Shown: positions 24,664 through 36,931, counted from the stretch's first letter. The stretch is DNA of 64,000 nucleotides from Nymphalis io (GCF_905147045.1 NC_065899.1:9746501-9810500); one strand, 5' to 3'. Notes: a model not told the origin generated them from the sequence alone. Numbers and translations: made by a program.

Positions 24664-24740
24664 TTCTTCTTCTTCGAGTGCCTCTCCGATTAGCGAAGGT
24701 TGGCAGTCACCTTTGAATACCCTCTTGTTCTAGCGAGGCA
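24664..24740 (-). repeat. Dispersed repeat family E, inverted copy
   Basis: Plus strand has TTCTTCTTCGAGTGCCTCTC and TTAGCGAAGGTTGGCAGTCA, the reverse complement of the segment at 7,822-7,889, with a few substitutions. It extends further into the element (CTCTTGTTCTAGCGAGGC). Confidence 0.7.
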
Positions 24741-26000
24741 AAGAATTATTTAAATATAATAAATTTAATCAAATTAAAGTAAATATAATTAAATGAAACC
24801 AGTATCAATCAATATCAAGTATACAATACAATACAAATATACAATTTAACTTTTAATAATTGGTAACGTTCAATGCTTAAATAAGAACTGTAATTTGTGA
24901 AAGTTAATTATTGAATATTATTTGTGACAGTTAATAATAATTATACATAATAAAATTAGGAACAACATATTATTAAAAGAATCTTTTAACGGAAATCGTT
25001 TTCAATTCCAAAAAGGTTAGAAACGCACAGGTAATAAACGGAATATTTTGGGACAGATAAAAAACATATCGGTTCTAATTTTGTAATTGGCGCCGAGTGT
25101 GTTTACTCTGTAATTATGATAATGACTCCAATAGAATCATTCTTACCTGTTCCTGCGTTATTTGCTAATGACTCTTCCGAACCCATATTTAACTTTTTTT
25201 TTATTAAATAAACAAATTCACAAGATAACCGTGCTTTTGTTATTATAACGATTAAAAGGAGATTAGTGTTTTCTCAAGAATTATGCAGATAAGGGTCCGT
25301 TGAGAAAGTTACGAATAAATTAATTCAGTTTATTGTTATGTTAATACGTTATAAATACATTTACCCTTCTAAGTTTGTTATATACATACATTTGTTATAT
25401 TATTCCTTATAATAGAATCGGAAACTAAATACCATATAAATTTTATTTAAGCTTCATGATTTTTACCACAATGAATAGTACAAAGTGTTCTTATGAAATC
25501 CACCCTTAAAATTGTCATAGTTCAACGCGTCTATAGTTATTGTGAATGGTATTAATAAAAACGAGATTAATATTAATATAAATAACGCATCCTGTGTGAT
25601 CGGATTTAATATTTATTTCGTAATATTACTTCTGTTATAAAAAAGTCGAGTTGAAAAATTGAAAGTGTTATAGAGTGTTTTATGTTCCTAATTAATGTGT
25701 TTTATGTTAATAATTTTGTTCCTAAAAGGCTGCGTATCAAGTGCTACGAGTTATAACTTAAATATTATGTAAATTTAAAAAAAAATCTTATAATTACCGA
25801 CTGTACATAAAATTGAAATAAGACAGTTGACAAATGAAATTGCACAAATGAAAATTATTTTTCAAATTCTTTCATGATATATCTTAAGTCATGATATTAT
25901 TATTATTTTACAGTAAAAATAGTGAAAATTCTACATAATATTAATATCGTTAAATGGTTATAACCTTAATATATCTTTAACGTTAAGAAATGAACAAAGT
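24741..26000. other. AT-rich intergenic DNA
   Basis: Nothing recognised. Confidence 0.55.
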
Positions 26001-26345
26001 TTAATATTGTTTTAAACTGCCCATTATCCAATTTAGAGGCCCCACATCATAAACGACGAATGAATTTAAAATCCATTTCATAAGTATAAAAAAATAAAAT
26101 TTGACAGCCCTGACACTAATCCTAAGAACTCCGATAAAATTCTCCGCAGGTACTTCCAAAAACTTACAGTAACAACATAATGACGAACGCGTCTCCAATC
26201 CCGAATAGTCCCGAATTAATGTCGATTTAATTAAACCTGTATAGTTCTGATCCGAACCGTCGAAAGGTGGAGTAGAGATAAGAACGGTTGAACAAGTTTT
26301 TTTTTTCAATGTACCTTGATACGATTTTCTATGTACTAGAATCAT
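26001..26345 (-). other. Unassigned 114-codon open frame
   Basis: The longest frame outside the Toll gene and the LINE. It begins at a true ATG (26,345) and ends at 26,001, encoding a peptide with mixed composition, a central Cys pair (LCCYC) and a hydrophobic stretch VKFYFFILMKWIL. I recognise no domain. It has no neighbouring exon signal that I can support and lies next to a family C SINE at 26,365. It may be chance, a decayed transposon piece, or a lineage-specific gene; chance is most likely. Confidence 0.2.
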
Positions 26346-26364
26346 ACTGAAACAAATAACATAA

Positions 26365-26600
26365 TCTGAGATGGCCCAGTGGTTAGAACGTGAATTTTAA
26401 TCGATGATCGCGGGTTCATACAAGGGACTGAATTTATATGTGCTTAATTTGTGTTTGTATATCATTTCGTTCTTGACGGTGAAGCAAAACATCGTTAGAA
26501 AACCTGCATGTGTCTAATTTCACTGAACTTCAGCTACATGTGAATCCACCAACACGCAATGGAGCAGCGTGGTGGAATAAGCTCCAAACCTTCTCCTCAA
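26365..26600 (+). mobile_element. SINE family C, tRNA-derived, nearly complete
   Basis: Begins CTGAGATGGCCCAGTGGTTA (A-box region), followed by GATCGCGGGTTCATAC (B-box region). The body has ATTTCGTTCTTGACGGTGAA, AACCTGCATGTGTCTAATTT, AATGGAGCAGCGTGGTGGAA and CTCCAAACCTTCTCCTC. The last 60 or so bases of the family (GGGAGAGGAGGCC.. to the end) are missing, so the 3' end is truncated. Confidence 0.85.
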
Positions 26601-26771
26601 TATAAATCGTATCGTATAAATCAGAAAGTTGTATAAGCTCAATACATTTATACTTATTCGTCTGGGCGTTTTAAAATTAAGACATAATCAGAAATTTAGT
26701 CTACCAAAATACAACCGATAATATAAAAAATAATATTTATTGATAAAATAATAAAGACACATAAAACATAT

Positions 26772-26860
26772 TTGCAGGTCCTGAGGTCCTGGATTCAATT
26801 CCCGGGCTGGGGCTACGCCCTTTAAAGATATGGGGCTTCTCTGTCAAGAAATTCTAAGTA
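26772..26860 (+). mobile_element. SINE family B, head fragment
   Basis: Contains GAGGTCCTGGATTCAATTCC (B-box-like GATTCAATTCC), then TCTGTCAAGAAATTCTAAGT. The same head sequence followed by a similar linker is seen at 34.5 kb. The body is absent. Confidence 0.6.
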
Positions 26861-29719
26861 CAAGAAGAAAATCACTCTGGCATTATAGACTCACATTAAA
26901 TAGCGCTGTAATGCAATGAAACCGAATTAGCGAAAGAAATAAAACTTATTTTACAATAATATAATAATGTACGGAAAACACTTAAAACATATTAAAAATA
27001 AGAATTTTAAAATGAACAATATCATATTTAACGATTGACTATTCCGTCTCTAATTTTACACGCGGAAATGGCGTGGGTTCCGATTGTAGGCGGCGGTTTA
27101 TCAAATTACAACCTGAACCTTTTGTTGGTACCGATATTTTCGGTCATTTTTTATAAGATATATTAACGCTATAGTAAACAATCGTGTGAGCCAGCGATAT
27201 AATACGTTCGAAATTTGAAAATTAAAATAAACTTTATGAAAATATATTTGAAATGTCTTTTGACAAGTATTGTGTTGATAAAACTTCTCGAAACCGGTTC
27301 AAATGTCACTTTCTAATGTACGTTTTAAAACTAGTTCGTTTAAAACATTCAAATATATAATTAATGTTTTTGTACGCCTATTAATTATTAATTTTTTTGT
27401 TATTTAATATGTTCTTCCTACCTTCATACATAAAATATGTGTATTATAATTTACATTTTAATGTATGAAATAAATATAGGCCTTGTTTAATCAAAATAAA
27501 ATTATAATATTGATATTTTGACAGATTAGCTTAGAGATTGGGTTGTCCTTTACTTGCCTGAAGCTACTCTGGGTGCGATTATCGAGGCCCCAATACCCGG
27601 GCATTACCCTCTCTTGTAGCCGCGGCTATTCAGTTCATTTCTTTTGACCTGTAAGACCAGGCCTTTATAACCAGCGATGGTCATCTCAGCACAAAAATAA
27701 AATCCTTTAGCCATCTTGTCCTGGTGGTTGTCATGTTTGGTTGTTCTCACGTCTTATCGTTCTGCACCTACCAAATCATCATCAATGACCGCACGAAACA
27801 GGTGATCGGCGACAGCAGGAGCTCACAAGACTTAGCATAGTGATTAGCGGTCTCGGTTTTTCGCGTTAGTTATGTGTATTTCTCGAGAGTACCTTAGTAT
27901 TTAGTTTGTGGTTATCTAATATGATATAGTTAGAAAATCAAGTTCCCACGGTTGCATTGTATACTATATAAATAGCGTTGTTTGTTCATTGACGTTATTC
28001 AAATAGTATTGTATTATCATAATTCTAAAAACAACAGCTTACGACGTTTGTCAAATTTATCATCTCGTGCTAACAGCTATATTTGTCATTTAACTGTTAC
28101 GTAAACAAATCCGCCAATATAATAAAAAGAGTTCACATTACAGCTGCATGATAAAGCAAAAAAAGAAATCCTTATCAAAACAATGTTCGCCTACAAAAAG
28201 TCCTTGATTTAAATATAAAAAATATTTTGTTGTCAACTTTAGGTCGAGGACATAAAGATTATAATCCCTCGTTATTATTCCTGAGTACAGCATATTTTTA
28301 GGTTGTTTTAATGTTGACTAACGTTTCATCTCATTTCCCGTGAAGAATTAATATTATGTGTGCATAGGTTTTACACTTGTATGCTCAACAAATATTCCGG
28401 TACACTGCACATAAATGTTTGATAAATATTAAGTAAAAATGCAAGTCATTTTGAAACTTGTTTATAAGAGGCTAAAGGTGAGAGTCGCGTAAGGTAATAT
28501 TGGGGGAAATTAATTAGTTAATCAACAGGGTACAATGCGGTAACGCACTGAACACACATTCTGCATTTCGTTGCTGCACCGAACAACTAAAACAGTATTT
28601 TTATTCGTTTTTTGAATGAAGTTAAGCTTTTGAAGAAAGAAAATCATCTTCATTAATAAAAACATTGTTCATCATTTTTCGTCAAATATAAATGTCGCAG
28701 GTTCGATCTTGAACCCTTGGGCTTTTGTCGTCCCCAAACTTAGCATAAGCTTTACACTTAATTGGAGAAGTAAATAGGAATAAAAGTAAATTCTTAAAAT
28801 GAGCATTACTATTATCTTTACGTTATGTATTATAATTCTATCATTTTCTTTACTGAAAGGAAAAACATCTAATATTATTACTCCAAAAAGTTTAAGACTA
28901 AACAACATTCAAAGCTCAACCGAAACGAAATGTGAATTAACCATTATTTAAAAAAAAATAGAATCATTTTGATTGATTCGAATCTCATATTGCTTTTATT
29001 CAAATATTCAGTTTGATCTGTTCGGAATTGATGAGGCAGACGCTTTAATGTGTGGAGTCTATTAATATGGCGCTTGATGCAATTGCTTATAATTGAGTGT
29101 TATATTTACATGCAAAGATCAACATCTGCTGGTACTATTTATAAATATGACATATGGTAGATACTATTTCAAAAGGACTATTATCCGCAATTTTTGTTTT
29201 GCTTAAATATGACTTTAGCATTTAAGATGATGTTAAATGTGTTCTCTTATGTTTTTTTATGACATAGGAGTAAAAGTCTTTCAATGTTAGGCTATTAGGT
29301 TAAGCCCTGCTCTTCCTTTTTTTTAAAGGTTTGCGCTGCTCCAACATTAAATTGGATTGAATGATAAATGCAAATTATGAACGTTATAATTCAGATATAT
29401 TTGTTCGGGTTTAAACCTGCAATCTTCAGTTGCAATCGCATCTCTATAATAAATTGTATATAATTTCGGATTATAATTATTACTAATTATTCTTCCTCCC
29501 TTCAGAAATCCTACAGGGATCTTAGGTACAAGTAAGATGACGACATTGATTTTAGTTAGTAGTATACAGTAATAACCTAAAAACGATCAGCAACTAGCCA
29601 AAAATCACCTGTAAAATATAATTATTGTAGCCTGTTTCACCATACATACAAAATCTCATCCAGCACATGCATGTTTCACTTTTATTTTTAATATAACACA
29701 AGCATCAACAATGGTTTCT
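26861..29719. other. Intergenic DNA, no gene recognised
   Basis: No supported gene. A moderately GC-richer stretch at about 27,530-27,850 (GAGGCCCCAATACCCGGGCA within it) may be an old transposon piece; I found no second copy in the window. Confidence 0.5.
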
Positions 29720-29818
29720 GCATAAACATGTAAATGCAAGTTGTACTCTCTATTCCCTCTCCCGACCCTATGGGACGACGGTGCGACATGACCGAAAAAA
29801 GTTCAGCTGCATTTCTTA
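29720..29818 (-). mobile_element. SINE family B, body fragment (minus strand)
   Basis: Plus strand: TCTATTCCCTCTCCCGACCC, TATGGGACGACG, then GACATGACCGAAAAAAGTTC. This is the inverted body of family B, as at 20,131-20,282, followed by a 16-base A run and then by family A. Confidence 0.65.
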
Positions 29819-29859
29819 AAAAAAAAAAAAAAACAGTGGCCTAATCCATACTGGTGTTA

Positions 29860-30150
29860 TACTGGTGGTAGGGCTTTGTGCAAGCTCGTCTGGGTAGGTA
29901 CCACCCACTCATCAGATATTCTACCGCAAAACAGCAATACTTGATATTGTTGTGTTCCGGTTTGAAGGGTGAGTGATCCAGTGTAATGGCACAAGGGACA
30001 TAAAATCTTAGTTCCCAAGGTTGTTGGCGCATTAGCTATAAGCGATGGTTGACATTTCTTACAGTGCAAATGTCTAAGGGCGTTTGGTGACCACTTACCA
30101 TCAGGTGGCCCATATGCTCGTCCACCTTCCTATTCTATAAAAAAAAAAAA
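29860..30150 (+). mobile_element. Dispersed repeat family A, full-looking copy with poly(A) end
   Basis: From TACTGGTGGTAGGGCTTTGT to CTATTCTATA plus 12 A, closely matching the copy at 20,318-20,615. It has small internal deletions relative to that copy (for example loss of TTACAGG before CACAAGGGACAT), which shift the frames and confirm that these frames are not genes. It is flanked by family B body on the left and a family B-like head on the right. Confidence 0.85.
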
Positions 30151-30226
30151 TCCTGAGCTCAAACTCAGGATCCCAGAATCTGCAGCTTTTAAAGCGAGTC
30201 ACTTGACCATAGAGGCAGTCTGTAAT
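30151..30226 (-). mobile_element. SINE family B-like tRNA head (minus strand)
   Basis: Minus strand: CAGACTGCCTCTATGGTCAA, then GCAGATTCTGGGATCCTGAG. It is in the same position and orientation as the head at 20,616-20,683 but more diverged. The T run of family A follows within a few bases of the B-box-like part. Confidence 0.6.
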
Positions 30227-31402
30227 AAAAAAATAATTAAAAGTATGAAATAATAAAAACCTGCAAGTATTTATTAGTGATTTAGAAAAACTTAGAAATT
30301 TCGTTACTAACTGTTAATGAAACTTACTAAACAATTTAAGAAAAATAGAGCTATCTGTTTACTTCCTCGTTTTATTTATTTGTCAGTAATATTATATATT
30401 TACATAAAAGAACACCAGCTACATCGTGAGAAAAAAATAATTCGCCTAATATATTCAAAACAAATGATGAAAACCATCAACTTTCATTATGTCCTATCTG
30501 ACAGCCCACATGATACGGTATTAATTAAACACGCCGATGGACTCATGAATTATCATGAGGTTAATAGTCACCAATGAGCTCTGAGTAATTATGTAGATGA
30601 AGTTCTCTGCGCGCGCGCAAGTAGTGGGGGAAGCTTGGTCGCTTCAGCAAGGTCAATTGCTATACTAAAGAACAGACATTTTAGTAGGCAGTAAAATTAA
30701 TTATCATATTATATTAATGTGTATGCGTTTCATAATAATAATTAAAAACGATTTATTTTAGTCTAAATAGGCAAACCTTAAGGCATTTGTACATACGTCA
30801 CTTCTGTTTTAAATTTAATTTTATATTCCATATCAACGAACGGTAAGGGCGAGTGCGTAAATCAAAGTTATGTCGTCTAATAAATTAAAGTTGTCATCTT
30901 TATTATCGAAATATAAAGAACAATCGAAATAATGTACGAAAATATGTTATTGTCTCATTTTAATAATACTCAAATGTACCATCTTCGCTCTAATCTTTGA
31001 CATCCCGCAAAGAAGGCGGGTTAGACAGCGGTACACGACGCTCGTGCCGAGCGCACGCCACCCAAGCTACTAACTCTGATTACAATTCCTGAGTTTTTAT
31101 TCTTCCACTGAATAAAAAGTTCTTCGCTTGATGGAAAGCGATCTTCACTCTTTAAGAGAAGCGTGTTTGTGGGAACTTTAGAATTATGAGACCAATCTCG
31201 GAATAAAGAAAATAGTCTTTTATAAGATCTCTATTACGTGTTGAAAAATTATTACATTTGAAATGTTATTTATACTCATAAGACCGTTTATAATGTAATA
31301 TATGTAACTCTAATGGTCTTACGCGTCACACGTCATTAAAACTGTAGGCATGTTTTTTTTTCGAAAACTACAACATCTATCGTCATATTCATATATCATA
31401 TT
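30227..31402. other. Intergenic DNA with a small GC-rich patch near 31.0 kb
   Basis: No gene supported. At about 31,003-31,075 the sequence is GC-rich and includes a small hairpin (CCCGC-AAAGAAG-GCGGG). A (GC)n-like run GCGCGCGCGC lies at about 30,609. The 86-codon frame at 30,317-30,577 has no recognisable features. Confidence 0.45.
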
Positions 31403-31666
31403 TCGACGAGCCGATTGGCGTGGTTGGTGTCTTTAACGCCGAAGGTTGTGGGTTCGCTTCTCACCGAGGACAGATATTTGTGTGCATGAACATGTCTGTT
31501 TGTCCTGAGCCTGGGTGTATATATAAGTATGTTTTTACAAAAGAAAAATAGTATGTGTAGTATATCAGTTGTCTGGTTTCCATAGTACAACCTCTGTACA
31601 AGCTTAATATGGGATCAGATGGTCGTGTGTGAAAAATGTCGCAGGATATTATTATTATTATATTAT
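31403..31666 (+). mobile_element. SINE family D, tRNA-derived, nearly complete
   Basis: Starts TCGACGAGCCGATTGGCGTG GTTGG (A-box region) with GTTGTGGGTTCGCTTCTCAC (B-box region), then TGTGCATGAACATGTCTGTT, CTGGTTTCCATAGTACAA, GGGATCAGATGGTCGTGTGT, and ends in a short (ATT)n tail. Two other copies in the window share all these blocks. Confidence 0.9.
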
Positions 31667-34510
31667 AGCCAAATTTCACATAACTTAATTGATTATACAT
31701 CTAAACCTTCATCTTGAATTATTCCATTCATTGGTGAAAACCGTATAAAAATCCGTTTGGTTGTGTTTGAGTTTACAACGTTCGTACAGACAGGCGGATG
31801 CATAATATGTAGTGATAGTTACAAATAAACTAGATACTTAATATTAGGATTGATATGGTTCACAACGATTAGGAATAAAAACTGTTGAATTGTATTGATA
31901 TTAATTTGAACAAGTATATGGTGAGTGTATATCATAAAATGGTTACAATATAGATTACGGCGTTGAAATCAAAACTTTTCTTCTAGCAGAGTTTAAATAC
32001 AAATATAAAGCTTGTAATATATGGAATGATCAAAGGCATATTCCAAATATTTATGATAAAAAACAAGGTAATTTATGTAAAAGCTGTCAAACTTTTTAAC
32101 TAACTATCGCTCATCAATGCTTATTCATACAAAACTGTATTGTAATAAGGTGGGCGTTAACGTAAATAGAACCAGCCTACCTGTCTGTTGATGACGACAT
32201 TATCATACAAAAGAATACCTAAGTCTTAGTTGTCCTATTGTCTAATCAAGTTCATGTAATGATTTAGCTTTTACTACAAAAGTAAATCATTCCATGTTTT
32301 CAATGAGTTTTTCATTTTAGTGTAATTGTTATTCAAAGCAGCTTTTAAATAGATCATTAAAATTAAATCATTTACTATTGAGTTTCACTTGTTTGCTTAA
32401 GGCTTTCATTTATATTTGATGAAAATATTGATACAGCGGCAATTATTGTGCGAAGATTGTATCAACTTGCTTCTATGCAGTTTAGCCTCGGGCATTTTCA
32501 TTGAACAGTGTCTCATATTGAGTCTTAGATATATCTATAACCATCCATAACACGGTGTAAGTTAATACGTATAAAATTTATATTAACTTATTTAAACCTT
32601 ATTATTTGAATATAACAATAAAGTTAATAGAATAATTTTTTATAAATATCAGTTTATTTTAAGCAAAAACAATATTTTGTAACATGTTACAGTTTAAAGG
32701 ATTAGTGAGCCAGTGTATAATGACCATAACGTCTCTGGTTGGTACCATTGCACCAAAGATGTTATTATTATATAAGATTATTATAGTGCATATAGACTTT
32801 TATGGCATAATTGTCTATGTTACATATTTAAATATAATTTTAAGAACGAATAGTGAAGGTTATCTGTTTGCTTACGATTTATTTTGTAATTTCATACCTT
32901 AGACCCGGACCTAAGCCTCTGGTCACAGGTGTTCGATGAAGGCATTAGACCACGATTACGATGCACTGTTTGCAATCAAGTGAAGTACCCGCGGGCCTTA
33001 CTGATAACACTGCCTTATCTCTCTTCAACGATATGTTTACGTTACCAAGGTAATTGCACATTACGGTACATTACAATTTTATCTTTGATCTAAAATGTAT
33101 GAGACGATTTTGATGGAGCTATTTGAGTGGTCGTTTATGTTGGAGCGAAAGGGTGTGTTTTTTGAAATGGCTTTTAGGGCTTTCAACGTGATTTTTTTAT
33201 GTGTTTTATTCAGAAATTTTTATTTTATTCGATTTTTATATGTGCGAAGAGACCACAGAAAAATAATTCAGTTACTTCATTGGCTTTTCTGTTTATTTTA
33301 TTTAGAGATTTAACCAATAATCATATGTATTATATTTTATTGTTTCTAAATCAATACCTACTCGTAAAAATAGAAAAAGAAGTAATCTTTCAGTATTGCA
33401 TTACTAATGAACTTAACTACTGAAATTAACGTAAAAAAACTCATTTTCATTTGAAATATTCTTAAAAATAATTTATACGATTCGGTACTCAAGAACTCTT
33501 TCCCCTTAAATTGCCAAAATCAGCGGTGCAAAACCATCTTACTTAACTTTTGATTAAATATACCGCTCAAGATCCTAACAAGCAACATGGAGTGTATAGC
33601 TAACTTGCAATACAGTGAGAGGTAAAGCAACCCTAATACCGAAGAGTGTAAACATTGCCACTTTGTTTAATTTCCTCTTTTGCTTCTCAAGCAACAACTT
33701 ACGTAAATTGCCCACTTAATATCTTAAACCTCCTCTATAATTCTCATGCCCTAGTACTTTGTATATAACACTCACATTTTTTTATATATTTCTTGTATTA
33801 AAGAAATTAAACTAAAATTAATCAGTCTTGAATTACATTTTTAGTTATTTATAAAATAAATTATGCAATATTAACATAACTTTTATGTTATTTTTTTACT
33901 AGTGAGTTAATTTAATAAAAATATAAGATTTCGAATTTTTAAGATAATTTCTTCAATTCCGTAAGATATAATATTATTATTATTCATTTATTAGAATTGA
34001 ATTTCAATGTATTCGTCTTAGTCTGTTTACGAAATAGTTTTTATCTTAAATACACTTTAATTAATATAAACCAGTATTAATTTTACAGTTTAAATATTGA
34101 TAAAAGTCAACACAGTCACATTCCATCACATTTGGCAAGCGACGCGTATCACCTTACCAGTTATCTTGAAATACAAGCAATCAATACGCGAAATCGACCA
34201 CACAGGTAGCAAAAGACCAGAGGTTTCTATGATCTTTCCGTAATTAAGAATTATTAAATTTTGAGAGATTATTTAATGTACACGACAGGGGGACAGCTTA
34301 AATAATAAATTATTTAAGCATATTAAAAAAAATCACTGGGTAGCTGGTGATTTAAAAAAATATATAATATGTTTTGTAACAGTATTAAAAAAAAAACTAC
34401 AAATTTTTTATATTATTAAATATTGCATTAATTATTCTCTATTGCGTCAAAAACTACGAAGAATAGAATGACATAAGTAACCCTACTAGCTAGTACCTAC
34501 TACGTTCAAC
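31667..34510. other. AT-rich intergenic DNA
   Basis: No supported gene or repeat. Frames at 32,684-32,902 and 33,095-33,423 are rich in Phe/Ile/Leu/Tyr and look like translations of AT-rich DNA. A less AT-rich stretch lies at about 32,900-33,060. Confidence 0.5.
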
Positions 34511-34640
34511 TTGATTGACAACCGAGAGTCTAGTAGCTTACATAGCATATAGTCCTGGGTTCAATCACCATATCGGGCCTCTAAAAAGTTATTTATATTT
34601 TTGTTTTCGATAAATTCTCAGCCTGGAAATTTGTGGTATT
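34511..34640 (+). mobile_element. SINE family B, head and linker fragment
   Basis: TTGATTGACAACCGAGAGTC TAGTAGCTTAC, then AGTCCTGGGTTCAATCACC (B-box-like), CTAAAAAGTTATTTAT and ATAAATTCTCAGCCTGGAAA. The linker matches the 26.77 kb fragment in position and content (AAATTCT.AG). The 3' body is missing. Confidence 0.6.
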
Positions 34641-34799
34641 TACAGTCTCCAACTGCCTCAAGGAACTCATGAAGTCAACGCCCGAACACTTGGTAATTGA
34701 GAGTGGTCTTGTGTTTGTGGATACACAGAAGAATATAATAATAGTTTATAGCAAAGAAGTATATAATATACGAGCGACGCACACGTAGGAGAGTAGAAA

Positions 34800-34835
34800 G
34801 CGAAGGGGAAAGAAGATGCCCCCTTTCCCCTTCGC
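34800..34835. repeat. Perfect 13-bp inverted repeat (hairpin)
   Basis: Arms GCGAAGGGGAAAG (34,800-34,812) and CTTTCCCCTTCGC (34,823-34,835) are exact reverse complements with a 10-base spacer. The high GC content of the stem in an AT-rich setting makes it stand out. It is too short for a typical pre-miRNA. Confidence 0.95.
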
Positions 34836-34944
34836 AAATGGCAATGGCAATGATGGCAAAACAAAACGTTATATCGTAAGGCTTACTAATAGATGTTTCA
34901 CGTCGATAAAAAAATAAATAAACTCTTTTATTAAGTAATAATAA

Positions 34945-34979
34945 ATAGTTGGTCAATAAAAGTTCTATAGACCAACTAT
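34945..34979. repeat. Perfect 10-bp inverted repeat (hairpin)
   Basis: Arms ATAGTTGGTC (34,945-34,954) and GACCAACTAT (34,970-34,979) with a 15-base spacer, 110 bases from the hairpin at 34.8 kb. Confidence 0.95.
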
Positions 34980-36660
34980 CTTATATATTAAGCACTAACT
35001 GTATTATTGATGTACAATACCACCTCCTTTTAATTTTTCAGTTAAAATGTCACTTAAACAAGGAATTTATTACGTCATTCATTTCAACATAATTGGAATC
35101 GTGACAGACTTATAAGATTCTTCACAAATAGATATTTAGTGCTAGTCTAATCTTTAGAAACGAGCTTGCTATTCAAAGCTAATGCAAGTCAATATTCATA
35201 AAACATGCCTCGATTTCCTTTATAAACGGTATCCACGGACGCCGTTAAAGTCAGTGGACTGGCGTTCGCAAATTGCGCGCTGCATCATAACGGATTACAT
35301 CAACAAAGGCGACACTAACGTAAGAAAATGCGGTTGCCCACACGCTCACAATAAAGATCTTGTTTGTAATTTTGCTTGAACATCCATCGTATAATGCTAT
35401 ACATTTTAAAAGTCTGTTAAAATTATAAACAGAAGGGAATTTTAAGAAATTTGTTTGCTTAATTAAATTTTGTACTAAATCTGTTTGGAAATAATATAAA
35501 TGTATTTCTACATTATTCAACACTATTTATATATAATATATTATAAGTTTTACTTAATATTTATTTAGAAAAGTGCCCTTTTGGAGCATTAAAATTTAGT
35601 TTTAGATATTAAAATGAATAACGTTATTCCTTAATAAAAAATATAAGCACCACCAAAAAGTATAAGAATAAAAATTGATGTTATATAAACAAAATGTTCG
35701 TAGCTGGCCCGTAACCCATAATAGTTCAGCTTCCAAGAAAGTGTAATCGAGATTCAATCAGAAAAAAACGTTGACATTCCTACTTCGTAAAAGGTTTGTA
35801 GGTCTCATTACAATTTTATTGCGAAATCTCTGCCTTATCTAAATAGTTGGAATCCATTAAACGTAAGTTTGACGTCATTGTTCCCTTGTCATCGTAAATC
35901 GTAACAAAATAAATTTTGTTTCTTATATTTTCAAAAATTGTTTCCCACAAGTAAAGTATTATTGTAGACATTTATTTAAAAATCGAAATATTTAAAAAAA
36001 TGCATATAGAATATCGAAAGGTTCTAAAACCATTTCCGAAATTGTGTTTTTTTTTAAATATAATTTGTAGAAACATACTTGGATACATTTCAATAAAGAA
36101 CGATACAGCTAAACTTAAGACCGTATAATACGTTTATCGAGAAATGAGACTATAATCCATAGATAATCTTAAAACTCATAACAAATGATTTATTTTATTA
36201 GTGACTGTAAATAAAATATTTAAAAAACAAAAACTTTTTCTTACTTTTTTGCACATTCCTCAGATAGTATTTATCTCAATAGTATTTACTTATCGTAAAG
36301 TAAGAATCTTATTATGGAATCATAGGTTTAAAGCGCACACAATTTATTGTTAAACAGAAATATTCCTGCTATCATTAAAGTATATGGAGCCGACTGAAAA
36401 GAATTTCAAGCGATAATAGTCAATAAAGGTTCAATAAGATATTTACAAATACATAAATTAAATTAAATAATATATTTATATAAAAATGGGCTTTGCTTAT
36501 ATGATTCTGCGCTAAATATTCCAAATACGGCCTAAAAAATAGTTTTAAGGCTGACATAGCCAACACATTCTAATTCTAACAAACAATTTTGAGCTTTCAT
36601 ATATCATTTGGATTATATTTATAATTCATATCGTGATTCACGGTGAATTTGTGAATGCAA
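34980..36660. other. Intergenic DNA with an unassigned frame at 35.2 kb
   Basis: A 65-codon ATG frame at 35,182-35,379 has less AT-biased codons (it includes WRSQIARCIITDYINKGDT and CGCPHAH) and lies in a small GC-richer patch at 35,210-35,350. I recognise no family. A GTAAGA that could act as a splice donor occurs within it at about 35,320. The rest of the interval is AT-rich with nothing recognised. Confidence 0.35.
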
Positions 36661-36925
36661 ATGGGCTTTCTGGTGTTAAGTGGTCACCACCGCCCATATA
36701 CATTGGCGATGTAAGAAATATCAACCATTCCTTACATCGCCAATGCGCCACCAACCTTAGCAACTAAGATGTTATGTTCCTTGTACCTGTAATAACACTG
36801 GCTTACTCATCCTTCAAACCGGAATACAACATTACTGAATATTTCTGTTTGGCGGTAGAATATATGATGAGTGGGCGGTACCTACTCAGACGGGCTTGCA
36901 CAAAGCCCTACTACTAAGTACCACC
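36661..36925 (-). repeat. Dispersed repeat family A, inverted copy
   Basis: Plus strand: TTAAGTGGTCACCACCGCCC, CATCGCCAATGCGCCACCAA, GGCGGTAGAATATATGATGA and GGGCTTGCACAAAGCCCTAC. Most of the family is present but the A-rich end is gone. Confidence 0.85.
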
Positions 36926-36931
36926 ACTAAT

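Noticed and set aside
26365..26450. Possible tRNA gene (A and B boxes present)
   Set aside because: The boxes belong to the head of a family C SINE; no acceptor stem closes and the same sequence recurs elsewhere with the SINE body attached.
32684..33423. Three frames of 72-74 codons
   Set aside because: They overlap each other, have AT-driven composition and show no domain or splice context.
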